IMG/VR virus record: IMGVR_UViG_3300042914_003035
Span: 1 to 32,355 of that record
DNA length: 32,355 bases
DNA from: a virus
Direction: 5' to 3' (one strand)
In this document: in pieces, positions 25,802-32,355 of the stretch
Layout: the number at the start of each line of letters is the position of its first letter
Numbering within the stretch: position 1 is the first letter of the stretch
The notes under the pieces: model-generated
Databases searched by the model: none
What the model saw: only the letters and a program-made list of their open reading frames with translations
Told to the model about the DNA's origin: nothing
Made by a program: the position numbers and the translations under genes

Positions 25802-26769
25802 GAACAGCATTTGTAACAGGCGGTGCAGGTTATCTTGGATCACACTTAGCAAAAGCACTTAAACAAGCGGGTTATTATACCTTCTGTTTTGATTTGATGC
25901 TTCCAGAAAATGAAAAGTATTGGGACAATTATACAGTTGGTGATGTCCGAAATTTAGACGATTTGTATGAAGCATTTGAACTTCAAAGAATTAATGGAAT
26001 AAAGTCTGATGTGGTGTTTCATCTTGCGGGTCTAATTGAAGTTGGTGAATCTGTTCACAAACCAGAAAAATATTGGCAAGTAAACGTAGGTGGTACTTGC
26101 AATCTACTTAATGTAATGAGGGAACTTGATGTTAGGAATATTGTTTATTCTTCTACTGCCGGTTTATATCGTTCTACTGGCACGGACCTCTCCGAAAAAG
26201 ATCAAATAGCAGAGAACAATCCGTATGCAAACAGTAAGTATGCTGCGGAATGTGCAATTCGTAATTCAACATTGAATTATATTATCTTTAGATTCTTCAA
26301 TCTTGCTGGTGCTGATCCTGATGGTGAGATGGGTGAATGTCATGAGCCAGAATCACACTTGATTCCGCTGATGTTTGAAAATCTAAATAACTTTGTTATC
26401 AATGGTGATGGCTACAACACGATTGATGGTACATGCGTTCGTGATTATGTGCATGTATCTGATGTTGCAGATGCACACATACTAGCCGACAACTATCTAC
26501 AAACAAAATTACAGAATGAACCTAGACTATTCAATCTAGGTACAGGAAAAGGTCACACAATTCTACAAGTGATTGACACTGCTGAAAAAGAATTGGACAT
26601 CAAAGTCAACTATTCGTTTGGTGCAAGAAGAGAGGGTGATCCTCCACGACTTGTTGCTATTCCAGACTTGGCCAAACGCTATCTAAATTTCAAACCTAAA
26701 CATAATCTGAAGTCTATTTTGAGAACTGCGTATAATTGGTATGAGCACAGACACAGAAATTCCATTTGA
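25798..26769 (+). CDS. NAD-dependent sugar-nucleotide epimerase (GalE-like), 323 aa
   Basis: An extended SDR enzyme with the NAD motif GGAGYLGSH at 8-16, SSTAGLY at 118-124 and catalytic Tyr143/Lys147 in YANSK. The later FRFFNLAGADPDGEMGE and VRDYVHVSDVADAH are typical of GalE. It likely interconverts UDP-glucose and UDP-galactose or related sugars at C4. Cytosolic. It overlaps RmlC by ATGA and the ClpP gene by 29 nt. Confidence 0.85.
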   Translation: MRTAFVTGGAGYLGSHLAKALKQAGYYTFCFDLMLPENEKYWDNYTVGDVRNLDDLYEAFELQRINGIKSDVVFHLAGLIEVGESVHKPEKYWQVNVGGTCNLLNVMRELDVRNIVYSSTAGLYRSTGTDLSEKDQIAENNPYANSKYAAECAIRNSTLNYIIFRFFNLAGADPDGEMGECHEPESHLIPLMFENLNNFVINGDGYNTIDGTCVRDYVHVSDVADAHILADNYLQTKLQNEPRLFNLGTGKGHTILQVIDTAEKELDIKVNYSFGARREGDPPRLVAIPDLAKRYLNFKPKHNLKSILRTAYNWYEHRHRNSI

Positions 26770-27271
26770 AACATATGCACACTTTTTATCTGGCAATATT
26801 GAGCCGATGAATATTGAAGCAGCATCACGATGGTTACTGTATGCAAAATTCAACAAGATTGAAAAGCCACTCACACTTCACGTAAACTCTGAAGGTGGTG
26901 ATTTGGGTGATGCCATCGGTCTTGTTGACTTGATGCGTGGGCTTGGTGTAACCGTCAGGACGCTTGGATACGGTAATGTAATGAGTGCTGGATTCATGAT
27001 ATTTGCTGCTGGTCAAAAAGGCTATCGGGCTATAGGCAAAAACACGACAATCATGATTCACCAGTTCAACGATGGATTTGACGGTAAGTATCATGACATG
27101 AAAGCGTATGCTAAAGAGTGTGACAGATACAACAAAAAGATGGAGCAGATTTTATCAGAATGTTCTAATCTTACTGTCAAAGATGTAAGAACTAAACTTC
27201 TAAAGTCAACTGATGTCTGGTTGTCTGCTGAAGAATTAGTAGAATATGGTATTGCGGATATTATCTTTTAG
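26741..27271 (+). CDS. ClpP-like serine protease, 176 aa
   Basis: The ClpP fold has the oxyanion stretch VNSEGGDLGDA at 48-58, nucleophile Ser82 in NVMSAGF, His107 in MIHQF and Asp158 in STDVWLSAEEL. Length is slightly below the bacterial norm (about 190-200). Phage ClpP-like proteins often process head proteins, but here it sits after glycan enzymes, so a host-protein target is possible. No ClpX-type ATPase is in the window. Confidence 0.85.
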   Translation: MSTDTEIPFETYAHFLSGNIEPMNIEAASRWLLYAKFNKIEKPLTLHVNSEGGDLGDAIGLVDLMRGLGVTVRTLGYGNVMSAGFMIFAAGQKGYRAIGKNTTIMIHQFNDGFDGKYHDMKAYAKECDRYNKKMEQILSECSNLTVKDVRTKLLKSTDVWLSAEELVEYGIADIIF

Positions 27272-27282
27272 GAGTAATAAAT

Positions 27283-27459
27283 ATGTTGTCTGGCGGTAAA
27301 AAGTATCAGAAGCCAAAAAAGACCAAATTTCACAAAAACCATGAGAGCGATGAGTATCGTAATTTGAAGCAACACAAACATCATGATAAGACGATGTATC
27401 GCCTGCTAAAACAGGAAAACGATTATGTCTTACAAGGACGAGCTAAAGAAGCAGATTGA
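27283..27459 (+). CDS. basic hypothetical protein, 58 aa
   Basis: TAGGAG precedes ATG 27283 by 8 nt. The protein is very basic with many Lys and His (GGKKYQKPKKTKFHKNH, KQHKHHDKTMYR). It could bind nucleic acid or metal. Its 3' part overlaps the next gene by 35 nt. No family known. Confidence 0.55.
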   Translation: MLSGGKKYQKPKKTKFHKNHESDEYRNLKQHKHHDKTMYRLLKQENDYVLQGRAKEAD

Positions 27460-27586
27460 GCAGTTAGAACACCAAACAGATTCCAACAAACTACGCCTTC
27501 AGCAACTCTACCGTGAGTTGGCTGATGTTCAACTCAAAGAAAGAATTGGTGAGCAGCCAGTAAGCGTACAATTACTGCAAGGGTAA
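27425..27586 (+). CDS. coiled-coil small protein, 53 aa
   Basis: ATG 27425 lies in the previous gene after GAAAACG. Nearly the entire sequence is a heptad coiled coil (KDELKKQIEQLEHQTDSNK and QQLYRELADVQLKERIG). It could be a chaperone or small tail-associated factor for the adhesin downstream, but that is inference from position only. Confidence 0.55.
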   Translation: MSYKDELKKQIEQLEHQTDSNKLRLQQLYRELADVQLKERIGEQPVSVQLLQG

Positions 27587-27592
27587 TTCTAC

Positions 27593-29203
27593 ATGCCACC
27601 TATTCTCGGCTCATTTGGAGCAGCTTCATTATCATCATTTGGTTTTTCTAGAGGATTAGCTGTAAGAAGCACAGTCATATTGACTTTTAGTGGCACAACT
27701 GTCTGGACAATTCCGCCAGGAGTTACATCATTAGAATATCTGATCGTCGCTGGTGGCGGTGGTGCAATGAGTGGCGTTGGTGGTGGTGGTGGAGCAGGAG
27801 GTGTTCGTTCTGGAGCAGGATTTTCAGTAACGCCATCAACAACATATACGATATCTATTGGTGCGGGTGGCAGTGGTGTTGGAAATCAAGATGGTCTTGC
27901 TTCGAATGGAACAAATTCAGGTTTGTTCATAACATCAACAGGATTAAATTCATTATGGTCATCTGGGGGCGGTAGAGGTGGTGGTTATGGTCCAGGTGGA
28001 ACAGGACCATTAAATGGTATGTCTGGTGGATCAGGTGGTGGTGGCGGAACATTAGGAACTGGATCAGGAAGTGCTTCTGGAGGATTAGGCACACCTGGTC
28101 AAGGATTTAATGGTGGAGCATCAAATGGTAATGCTGGTGGCGGTGGTGGTGGCGCTTCTTCTGCTGGTGTTTCTGCTCCGGCTGCAGGTAATGGAGGCAT
28201 AGCAGTATTTTCCACAATTTCAGGCTCGAATGTAGCATACGCTGGTGGCGGTGGAGGCGCATTTGGTTACGGATTCTTCCCCGGTGCAAATGGAGCATTT
28301 GGTGATCCTGACAGCGGAAGATCCGCAAATAACAATACTGGTGGTGGAGGCGGTGGCGGTAGAGGTGCTACTGGTGCAGGTGGTTCAGGTGGTTCTGGAA
28401 TAATTATTTTAAAGTTTGTTCCATCTTCCGGACCCACAATACAAAATGTTATTGTTTTTGGTGCATCATCATCATGGCTTGTTCCAACTGGAGCAACAAC
28501 TGCTGACATGATGATTGTCGCTGGCGGAGGTGCTGGCGGTGGCGGTGCTGGTGCCGGTGGTGGTGGAGGTGGAGCTGGAGGACTAAGATTTATTTCAGCA
28601 TATCCTGTTACTCCAGGTATTCGTTACACAATTTCAATTGGTGGAGGTGGTGTTGGAACTGGTGGTTATGGAGCATCTGGTAGCAACTCAGGCATTTTTA
28701 ATGTGTCAAACTCTATATGGTCAACTGGTGGTGGAGGTGGTGGATCGGGAGAATCTGGAAACAGAAATGGCGCATCCGGTGGATCTGGTGGTGGTGGAGG
28801 TGAATTAAATCCAGCAGCTGGTGGTGGCGGTGCGGGTACACCCGGACAGGGCAACAATGGCGGAAATGCCGCATTTGGTGGTGGCGGCGGTGGTGGAGGC
28901 GGCGGCGGTGCTAATGCTGCTGGCACAAACGCAACATCAGGGCAAGGACATGGCGGCAGAGGTGGTTATTACACTCTAGACGGATCAAACACAGCATATG
29001 CTGGTGGTGGAGGCGGTGGCGCAGAATCTTCACCTAATGGATTGGGTGGTGAAGGTGGAGGTGGAAACGGTGCACCACCTCCGGGCGGTGGTGGTAGCCC
29101 CGGAACTGCAAATAAAGGAGGCGGTGGCGGCGGTGCTGCAAGATTTTCTGGTGCTCCCGGTGGAAGCGGAGGCTCTGGTATTTTGATTCTTAGATATTCT
29201 TAA
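27593..29203 (+). CDS. glycine-rich tail-fibre adhesin-like protein, two tandem domains, 536 aa
   Basis: Two copies of the same domain follow a 27-residue leader. Copy 1 runs from VILTFSGTTVWTIPPGVTS to SGIIILKF and copy 2 from VIVFGASSSWLVPTGATT to SGILILRYS. Each has a strand IVAGGGG, a YTISIG strand and long Gly runs (up to 11) separated by Asn, Ala and Ser. Such glycine-rich domains in T4-type phage adhesins form polyglycine-II brushes on tail fibre tips and recognise host surfaces. Placement after the glycan cluster fits a receptor-binding role. Confidence 0.75.
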   Translation: MPPILGSFGAASLSSFGFSRGLAVRSTVILTFSGTTVWTIPPGVTSLEYLIVAGGGGAMSGVGGGGGAGGVRSGAGFSVTPSTTYTISIGAGGSGVGNQDGLASNGTNSGLFITSTGLNSLWSSGGGRGGGYGPGGTGPLNGMSGGSGGGGGTLGTGSGSASGGLGTPGQGFNGGASNGNAGGGGGGASSAGVSAPAAGNGGIAVFSTISGSNVAYAGGGGGAFGYGFFPGANGAFGDPDSGRSANNNTGGGGGGGRGATGAGGSGGSGIIILKFVPSSGPTIQNVIVFGASSSWLVPTGATTADMMIVAGGGAGGGGAGAGGGGGGAGGLRFISAYPVTPGIRYTISIGGGGVGTGGYGASGSNSGIFNVSNSIWSTGGGGGGSGESGNRNGASGGSGGGGGELNPAAGGGGAGTPGQGNNGGNAAFGGGGGGGGGGGANAAGTNATSGQGHGGRGGYYTLDGSNTAYAGGGGGGAESSPNGLGGEGGGGNGAPPPGGGGSPGTANKGGGGGGAARFSGAPGGSGGSGILILRYS

Positions 29204-29221
29204 TGTTGTAAAAATACAACA
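29204..29221 (+). repeat. 7-bp hairpin before promoter
   Basis: TGTTGTA (29204-29210), loop AAAA, TACAACA (29215-29221), 3 nt before the -35 box at 29225. There is no T-run, so it is a weak terminator or a promoter-adjacent stem-loop. Confidence 0.5.
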
Positions 29222-29224
29222 CAC

Positions 29225-29253
29225 TTGACAAAGATAGACTGATCTAGTATAAT
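29225..29253 (+). promoter_or_regulatory. sigma70-type promoter
   Basis: TTGACA at 29225-29230, a 17-bp spacer, TATAAT at 29248-29253: a perfect consensus. The predicted start site, about 29260, is only some 3 nt before ATG 29263. Confidence 0.86.
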
Positions 29254-29262
29254 GAATATACT

Positions 29263-29619
29263 ATGAAAAGTCTGCCCAATGTCGGTTCAACAATTTCCGT
29301 AAATTGTCAATATTACACTGGTCCTGCCGAGTTCACTGGCGTGGTCGTCAATCCTTACCGTTGGCTCAATGACGGTGAGTTCTGTTTACAAACTGGCAAT
29401 CCCGCTTTCCCGGTGTCAGTTATCAATTTGAAAAATGTTGTTGATTTGAAAATACTTAAAGGTTCAACAACAAACATCCGTAAGTTCAAAGTCGCAGGTT
29501 CAAAAGGTGAATATATTGTAACATTGTCAGGTAAGCATTATTCGTGTTCCTGCATTGGTTTCAAATATCACAACAAGTGTAAGCATATCACATCGGTGAA
29601 AAATAAGATTACCACTTGA
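29263..29619 (+). CDS. SWIM zinc-finger-like protein, 118 aa
   Basis: The C-terminal metal site reads YSCSCIGFKYHNKCKH (Cys95, Cys97, Cys106, His108), the CxCx(n)CxH pattern of SWIM domains that bind DNA or protein. The N-terminal 80 residues are beta-rich. The gene starts right at the predicted transcription start, so the mRNA would be leaderless. Possible role in nucleic-acid interactions. Confidence 0.72.
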   Translation: MKSLPNVGSTISVNCQYYTGPAEFTGVVVNPYRWLNDGEFCLQTGNPAFPVSVINLKNVVDLKILKGSTTNIRKFKVAGSKGEYIVTLSGKHYSCSCIGFKYHNKCKHITSVKNKITT

Positions 29620-29626
29620 CAAGTGG
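29612..29626 (+). promoter_or_regulatory. operator-like palindrome over a -35 box
   Basis: CCACTTG-A-CAAGTGG is a perfect inverted repeat and includes most of the TTGACA at 29616-29621. A dimeric regulator could block the promoter here. No similar palindrome was noticed at the other promoters. Confidence 0.45.
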
Positions 29627-29644
29627 CTCATTCCTTGATATAAT
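29616..29644 (+). promoter_or_regulatory. sigma70-type promoter
   Basis: TTGACA at 29616-29621, a 17-bp spacer, TATAAT at 29639-29644. The predicted start is about 29651, about 3 nt before ATG 29654. Confidence 0.86.
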
Positions 29645-29653
29645 GGTGTTGTT

Positions 29654-30049
29654 ATGATGATCAGAATATATTCCAGTTCGAAGAAAAAGAAGTTGACGAA
29701 GAAGCAATTGCAAGAACAGCAAGACTTCATTTCGTCAATCAACAAGATACCACTGCCGTCTGGCGGCAAGTATCCTGCTGTTGCGCCCAAAAAAGTGCAA
29801 AAAGCAAAACCAGTGTTTTCGTACAAACCTCCACGTGAGACTGTTCGTGCACCGTCTTTGCCAGATACTCACAAAGGTGCTTTGACTAAAACTGGTATCA
29901 TGAAAGATTATCACAAACTCTCATCCTCCGACCGTGAGATTGTGAACGATGTTGCATCTTGTACGGCTCCTATCCACAAGAGTAGCTATACCTATGTTAC
30001 TCCTGGTATGGATCCTGCAAGTCTTGGTCGGAAAAACGAGGTATTGTAA
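29654..30049 (+). CDS. hypothetical protein, 130-131 aa
   Basis: ATG 29654 is followed immediately by another ATG at 29657. The predicted transcription start sits 3 nt upstream, so initiation is probably leaderless. The N terminus is extremely basic (SSKKKKLTKKQLQEQQ), the middle is proline-lysine rich and the C terminus polar (DREIVNDVASCTAP). Possibly nucleic-acid binding. No family known. Confidence 0.6.
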   Translation: MMIRIYSSSKKKKLTKKQLQEQQDFISSINKIPLPSGGKYPAVAPKKVQKAKPVFSYKPPRETVRAPSLPDTHKGALTKTGIMKDYHKLSSSDREIVNDVASCTAPIHKSSYTYVTPGMDPASLGRKNEVL

Positions 30050-30052
30050 TGC

Positions 30053-30081
30053 TTGACAATCTTGCCAAGTCATGCTATACT
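30053..30081 (+). promoter_or_regulatory. sigma70-type promoter
   Basis: TTGACA at 30053-30058, a 17-bp spacer, TATACT at 30076-30081. The leader ends TATTATGGAGTTTTGTT before ATG 30113, the shared ribosome-binding cassette. Confidence 0.86.
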
Positions 30082-30112
30082 ATTATTTCTATTGTTATTA
30101 TGGAGTTTTGTT

Positions 30113-30535
30113 ATGAGTAATAAATCTGTTGACTATTGGTCAAAACGTAAGGGCAACAAATCTGGTAAACCAGTTCGTTGGGAACGTCTGTTGATGGTTC
30201 TCGGCAATGGTGGTGTTGTGACTCTGAAAGAAATTCAAGACACAATGCAGTATGATACAATGTATCGTATCGGTGCTGAGATTCTTACGCTAAAGTACAA
30301 CGGCGGTGTGGTAAAAGCACACAAGAATGGTCGTAATGTTATCGGTTACGAACTTATCAACTTCAAGCAGATGGTTGATACAAAACTTACACCACGTGGT
30401 TTCTCTGTGACACCAATCGTCGGTCGTGATGCTGGCATCGACAATCTTGCTGCACTGAACGCTAAACCTGCAAAAGCAGCAAAAGCGCCTAAAGCACCTG
30501 TGATTGAGGACGAAGTAACTGAAATCACTGAATAA
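30113..30535 (+). CDS. winged-helix-like hypothetical protein, 140 aa
   Basis: The start is ATG 30113, placed by GGAG upstream; an earlier ATG at 30053 overlaps the promoter. RWERLLMVLGNGGVVTLKEIQDTM and GAEILTLKYNGGVVKAHKNGRNVIGYEL resemble a small winged-helix domain. The tail is Ala-Lys-Pro rich with an acidic end (EDEVTEITE). Probably DNA-binding. Not assigned to a named family. Confidence 0.6.
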   Translation: MSNKSVDYWSKRKGNKSGKPVRWERLLMVLGNGGVVTLKEIQDTMQYDTMYRIGAEILTLKYNGGVVKAHKNGRNVIGYELINFKQMVDTKLTPRGFSVTPIVGRDAGIDNLAALNAKPAKAAKAPKAPVIEDEVTEITE

Positions 30536-30539
30536 TCGG

Positions 30540-30608
30540 TTCCGGGGTATCGGCAGCGTTGCCGATATTAAAAGACAAAGACTGTCGGGAGACAGCCAGT
30601 GCGCCCCA
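30540..30608 (+). ncRNA. structured RNA element between genes
   Basis: Two adjacent hairpins are enclosed by a possible outer pair. TATCGGCA/TGCCGATA (30548-30555, 30560-30567, loop GCGT) and CTGTC/GACAG (30582-30586, 30591-30595) with a GGGA tetraloop of GNRA type; GGGG at 30544-30547 could pair with CCCC at 30604-30607. There is no T-run, so it is not an ordinary terminator. Possibly a regulatory or processing element before the gene at 30626. Confidence 0.5.
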
Positions 30609-30625
30609 CTTTTATAAGGTGAATT

Positions 30626-30862
30626 ATGTCTAAACTTAAAGAATGGTTTGCTGCCAAATATCTACAGATTGAGGCGCAAGCCATTAAGTCTATTGATACA
30701 GCAAATTTTTATAGTGATCTATTTACAGAACGACAAAAGTTCTATATGATTGTCACGTTCATGGCACTTCTTGCCACGACTGGCGCATATGGTGCTGTTC
30801 AGTTTATAGGTCTTGTTTATATTATGTCTAAATTAACACCCGAGGACAAAGATGAAAACTAA
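30626..30862 (+). CDS. membrane protein, 78 aa
   Basis: AAGGTG precedes ATG 30626. An amphipathic N-terminal half (KEWFAAKYLQIEAQAIKSI) leads to a membrane region around residues 41-67 (MIVTFMALLATTGAYGAVQFIGLVYIM). It precedes and overlaps a lipoprotein gene, so the two may form an envelope pair. Function unknown. Confidence 0.65.
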   Translation: MSKLKEWFAAKYLQIEAQAIKSIDTANFYSDLFTERQKFYMIVTFMALLATTGAYGAVQFIGLVYIMSKLTPEDKDEN

Positions 30863-31124
30863 GTTTCTTATTCTTGTGCCGTTGCTTGCGTTGACTGCTT
30901 GCGTATCTGCGCCAGCACATAAAGACCCTGTTCATAATCCACAAGGACTAAACAGCGACGATTTGATTCGTACACAAATTGCAAAGATGGAAGCCATGCA
31001 GCGTGACATGGAACGCCGTGAGCAAGAACTAAAGATGCAACATCTCAAAGAGTTGCACACAATGCAACTGCAACAAAAAGCACCACACACAGTAAATACC
31101 AACTGCAAATTTTTCTGTTTCTAA
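30852..31124 (+). CDS. small lipoprotein with coiled-coil tail, 90 aa
   Basis: Signal peptide MKTKFLILVPLLALTAC with lipobox LTAC and Cys17. A heptad helix follows (IAKMEAMQRDMERREQELKM and onward), ending in FFCF. Outer-membrane anchoring in a Gram-negative host is inferred. An o-spanin-like lysis role was considered, but no matching inner-membrane partner with an N-terminal anchor and periplasmic coiled coil is obvious next to it. Confidence 0.65.
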   Translation: MKTKFLILVPLLALTACVSAPAHKDPVHNPQGLNSDDLIRTQIAKMEAMQRDMERREQELKMQHLKELHTMQLQQKAPHTVNTNCKFFCF

Positions 31125-31705
31125 TGAATATTTTCTATCTTGACCACGATGTTACGAAATGTGCAGAGATGCACAACGACAAGCACGCGGTCAAAATGAT
31201 TCTTGAGTATGCACAACTTCTATCTACCGCTCACCGTATTCTTGATGGTATTGCTGAGTCTGGTCTATCTAAAACTGGACGAAAGAAAACAGTTTATCGT
31301 TTGCCTGACAGCCGTGATAGTATATTGTATGGTGCTACTCACATACATCATCCATCTGCTGTTTGGGTGAGACAGTCTCGTCACAATTACATTTGGTTGG
31401 CAAATCTTTTGGTTGCTTTGTGTGAAGAATACACATATCGTTATGGCAAAACTCACAAAGTAGTTCGTGACGGTTTGTGTTACGCACTATTAAACGTTAT
31501 TCCAACGAATATTCCAGACAAACCATTTACAGAGCCTACACCAGCAATGCCTGATGATGTCAAAATACTAAAAGAAATTCATACCGATCGGTATACACTT
31601 GATTCGTTAGCATCATATCGGAATTACTATATAAAGAATAAGACACATTTAGCCAAGTGGAAGAATCGACCGATTCCTGCTTGGTATACTGAAAACACTA
31701 TTTGA
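31124..31705 (+). CDS. conserved T4-type phage protein (IFYLDHDVTKCAEMHNDKH), 193 aa
   Basis: The signature IFYLDHD, CAEMHNDKHAVKMILEYAQLLSTAHR, HPSAVWVRQSRHNYIWL and PIPAWY marks a family frequent in T4-type phages, at times annotated near pyrimidine-dimer glycosylases. No direct likeness to T4 DenV is seen. The many conserved His and Asp residues hint at an enzyme. The gene overlaps its neighbours by a few bases. Confidence 0.72.
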   Translation: MNIFYLDHDVTKCAEMHNDKHAVKMILEYAQLLSTAHRILDGIAESGLSKTGRKKTVYRLPDSRDSILYGATHIHHPSAVWVRQSRHNYIWLANLLVALCEEYTYRYGKTHKVVRDGLCYALLNVIPTNIPDKPFTEPTPAMPDDVKILKEIHTDRYTLDSLASYRNYYIKNKTHLAKWKNRPIPAWYTENTI

Positions 31706-32010
31706 TGCCTACATACGATTTTTTAAATACTGAAACAGGTGAGACATTTGAGAAACTTCTGAGCCTTTCCGGCAAAGAAGAATATCTCAAAGAAAATCCA
31801 CACATTCAACAAGTTCATCTCGGCGCCATGTCAATTGTCAGTGGCGTATCAATTACTGGTAAAGTACCAGATGGTTTCAAAGAAGTCCTAGCAAAAGTTT
31901 CCGAGAATCACAAACAATCTTCCGTGGCTAATCGTCATGGTAAGAAAGGAATCAAAGAATCTCAGACACAGAGAATCGTTGATAAACATTTAGGTAAATT
32001 TGGGCAGTAA
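31705..32010 (+). CDS. conserved T4-type phage protein (MPTYDFxNTETGE), 101 aa
   Basis: The start is ATG 31705 in TGATG; the in-frame TTG 31702 is less likely. The opening MPTYDFLNTETGETFEKLL resembles FmdB-type proteins at their start, but the zinc-ribbon cysteines are missing. VPDGFKEVLAKVSENH follows. The same architecture is frequent in T4-type phages, function unknown. Confidence 0.72.
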   Translation: MPTYDFLNTETGETFEKLLSLSGKEEYLKENPHIQQVHLGAMSIVSGVSITGKVPDGFKEVLAKVSENHKQSSVANRHGKKGIKESQTQRIVDKHLGKFGQ

Positions 32011-32045
32011 CTTTGTTATGCTAACTTGTCTTAAAAGGAGCAGGT

Positions 32046-32219
32046 ATGGCAAAACGTTCGATGCAGAAAAAAGTAGCACTACTGAATGAATACATCACAA
32101 AAGAATTAGAGCGTGAAATAAAAACAGAAATAACTCAGATTGAAAAAGAACACTCAACTGCAAAGAACGAAAAGAAGTTTATAAGACCATACTTTAGTAG
32201 GAATCATTACTTTACATAA
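32046..32219 (+). CDS. basic coiled-coil small protein, 57 aa
   Basis: AAAGGAG precedes ATG 32046. A charged helix (NEYITKELEREIKTEITQIE) and a basic aromatic tail (KKFIRPYFSRNHYFT). No family known. It overlaps the next start by one base (TAATG), which suggests coupled expression with the nuclease-like gene. Confidence 0.6.
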   Translation: MAKRSMQKKVALLNEYITKELEREIKTEITQIEKEHSTAKNEKKFIRPYFSRNHYFT

Positions 32220-32355
32220 TGCGAATATTTGAACACGTAAAATTACCACAGTTACAATTTGATCTAACTGCTGAAACTACCGATAGTGGTAGACTTTATA
32301 CTACGCCAGAGGGCAACAAGTATAAGTCTATCACTACGGTGCTTTCTAATTACAA
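32219..32355 (+). CDS. PD-(D/E)XK (RecB-like) nuclease, 5' end only
   Basis: The first 45 or so codons run off the window end. MRIFEHVKLPQLQFDL, then LYTTPEGNKYKSITTVLSNY. The TPEGxKYxSITTVL motif opens many phage RecB-like/PD-(D/E)XK exonucleases, which process DNA ends. The catalytic residues would lie beyond the window, so this is by N-terminal likeness only. Confidence 0.6.
   Translation, partial: MRIFEHVKLPQLQFDLTAETTDSGRLYTTPEGNKYKSITTVLSNY

Noticed and set aside
28267-28926. Minus-strand proline-rich frames under the glycine-rich adhesin
   Set aside because: They are the antisense image of GGN codons (reverse CCN), not genes.
27593-29203. GGT/GGA repeats as a CRISPR or microsatellite
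   Set aside because: The repeats stay in frame, encode Gly runs in two homologous domains and lack equal spacers.
30852-31124. Classical o-spanin
   Set aside because: The expected inner-membrane partner with an N-terminal anchor and periplasmic coiled coil was not found next to it.
32017-32022. TATGCT before 32046 as a -10 box
   Set aside because: No -35 element at the right distance.

Overview
The window looks like an early/accessory region of a large T4-type (myovirus-like) phage genome. It has about 95 tightly packed, mostly very small genes, nearly all on the + strand. Many overlap through ATGA or TAATG junctions, and there are 23 tRNA genes. Diagnostic genes are a T4-type RNase H (22681-23529), a DexA-like exonuclease (4512-5096), a phage AAA+ ATPase (10695-11780), a glycine-rich tail-adhesin-like protein (27593-29203) and several small proteins of the kind shared among T4-type phages of aquatic bacteria. 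No capsid, tail-sheath or terminase gene lies inside the window, so the phage type is an inference from these families.

Layout. (1) 1-14946: small hypothetical genes, including many one-helix membrane micro-proteins of 21-30 residues. A few enzymes are interspersed: MazG-like pyrophosphohydrolase, DexA-like exonuclease, AAA+ ATPase and a low-molecular-weight tyrosine-phosphatase-like protein. There is also an entericidin-like lipoprotein. Transcription starts from near-consensus sigma70-type promoters with an almost invariant 17-bp spacer, often followed by a shared GATATGGAG ribosome-binding cassette. (2) 15086-19783: a strong terminator, two tandem promoters, then 23 tRNAs that together cover all 20 amino acids. 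Interspersed are a DUF458/YkuK-like gene, a rubredoxin-like gene, small membrane and T4-type genes, and at least three structured non-coding stretches. (3) 19794-20558: an AbrB-like gene, a rubrerythrin and a 24-codon gene that reads as PqqA, the ribosomal precursor peptide of the redox cofactor PQQ. They end at a bidirectional terminator shared with the only two minus-strand genes (20541-21496). (4) 21617-27271: DNA metabolism (RNase H), then a sugar/glycan cluster (HxGH nucleotidyltransferase, GT2 glycosyltransferase, DUF2061 membrane protein, RmlC-like epimerase, GalE-like epimerase), then a ClpP-like protease. (5) 27283-32355: the glycine-rich adhesin, a SWIM zinc-finger protein, a small membrane protein, a lipoprotein and conserved T4-type phage genes, ending in the start of a probable PD-(D/E)XK nuclease.

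The most exciting candidate is the phage-borne pqqA, directly downstream of a rubrerythrin gene and with a stand-alone rubredoxin-like gene about 2.5 kb upstream. No pqqB-E genes are present, so the phage would supply precursor peptide to host PQQ enzymes. This points to a PQQ-making host, plausibly an aquatic methylotroph or another periplasmic-dehydrogenase user. Two other noteworthy points are the complete 20-amino-acid tRNA set, containing an initiator-like tRNA and a leucine tRNA without its long variable arm, and a possible attenuator-like RNA downstream of tRNA-Lys.
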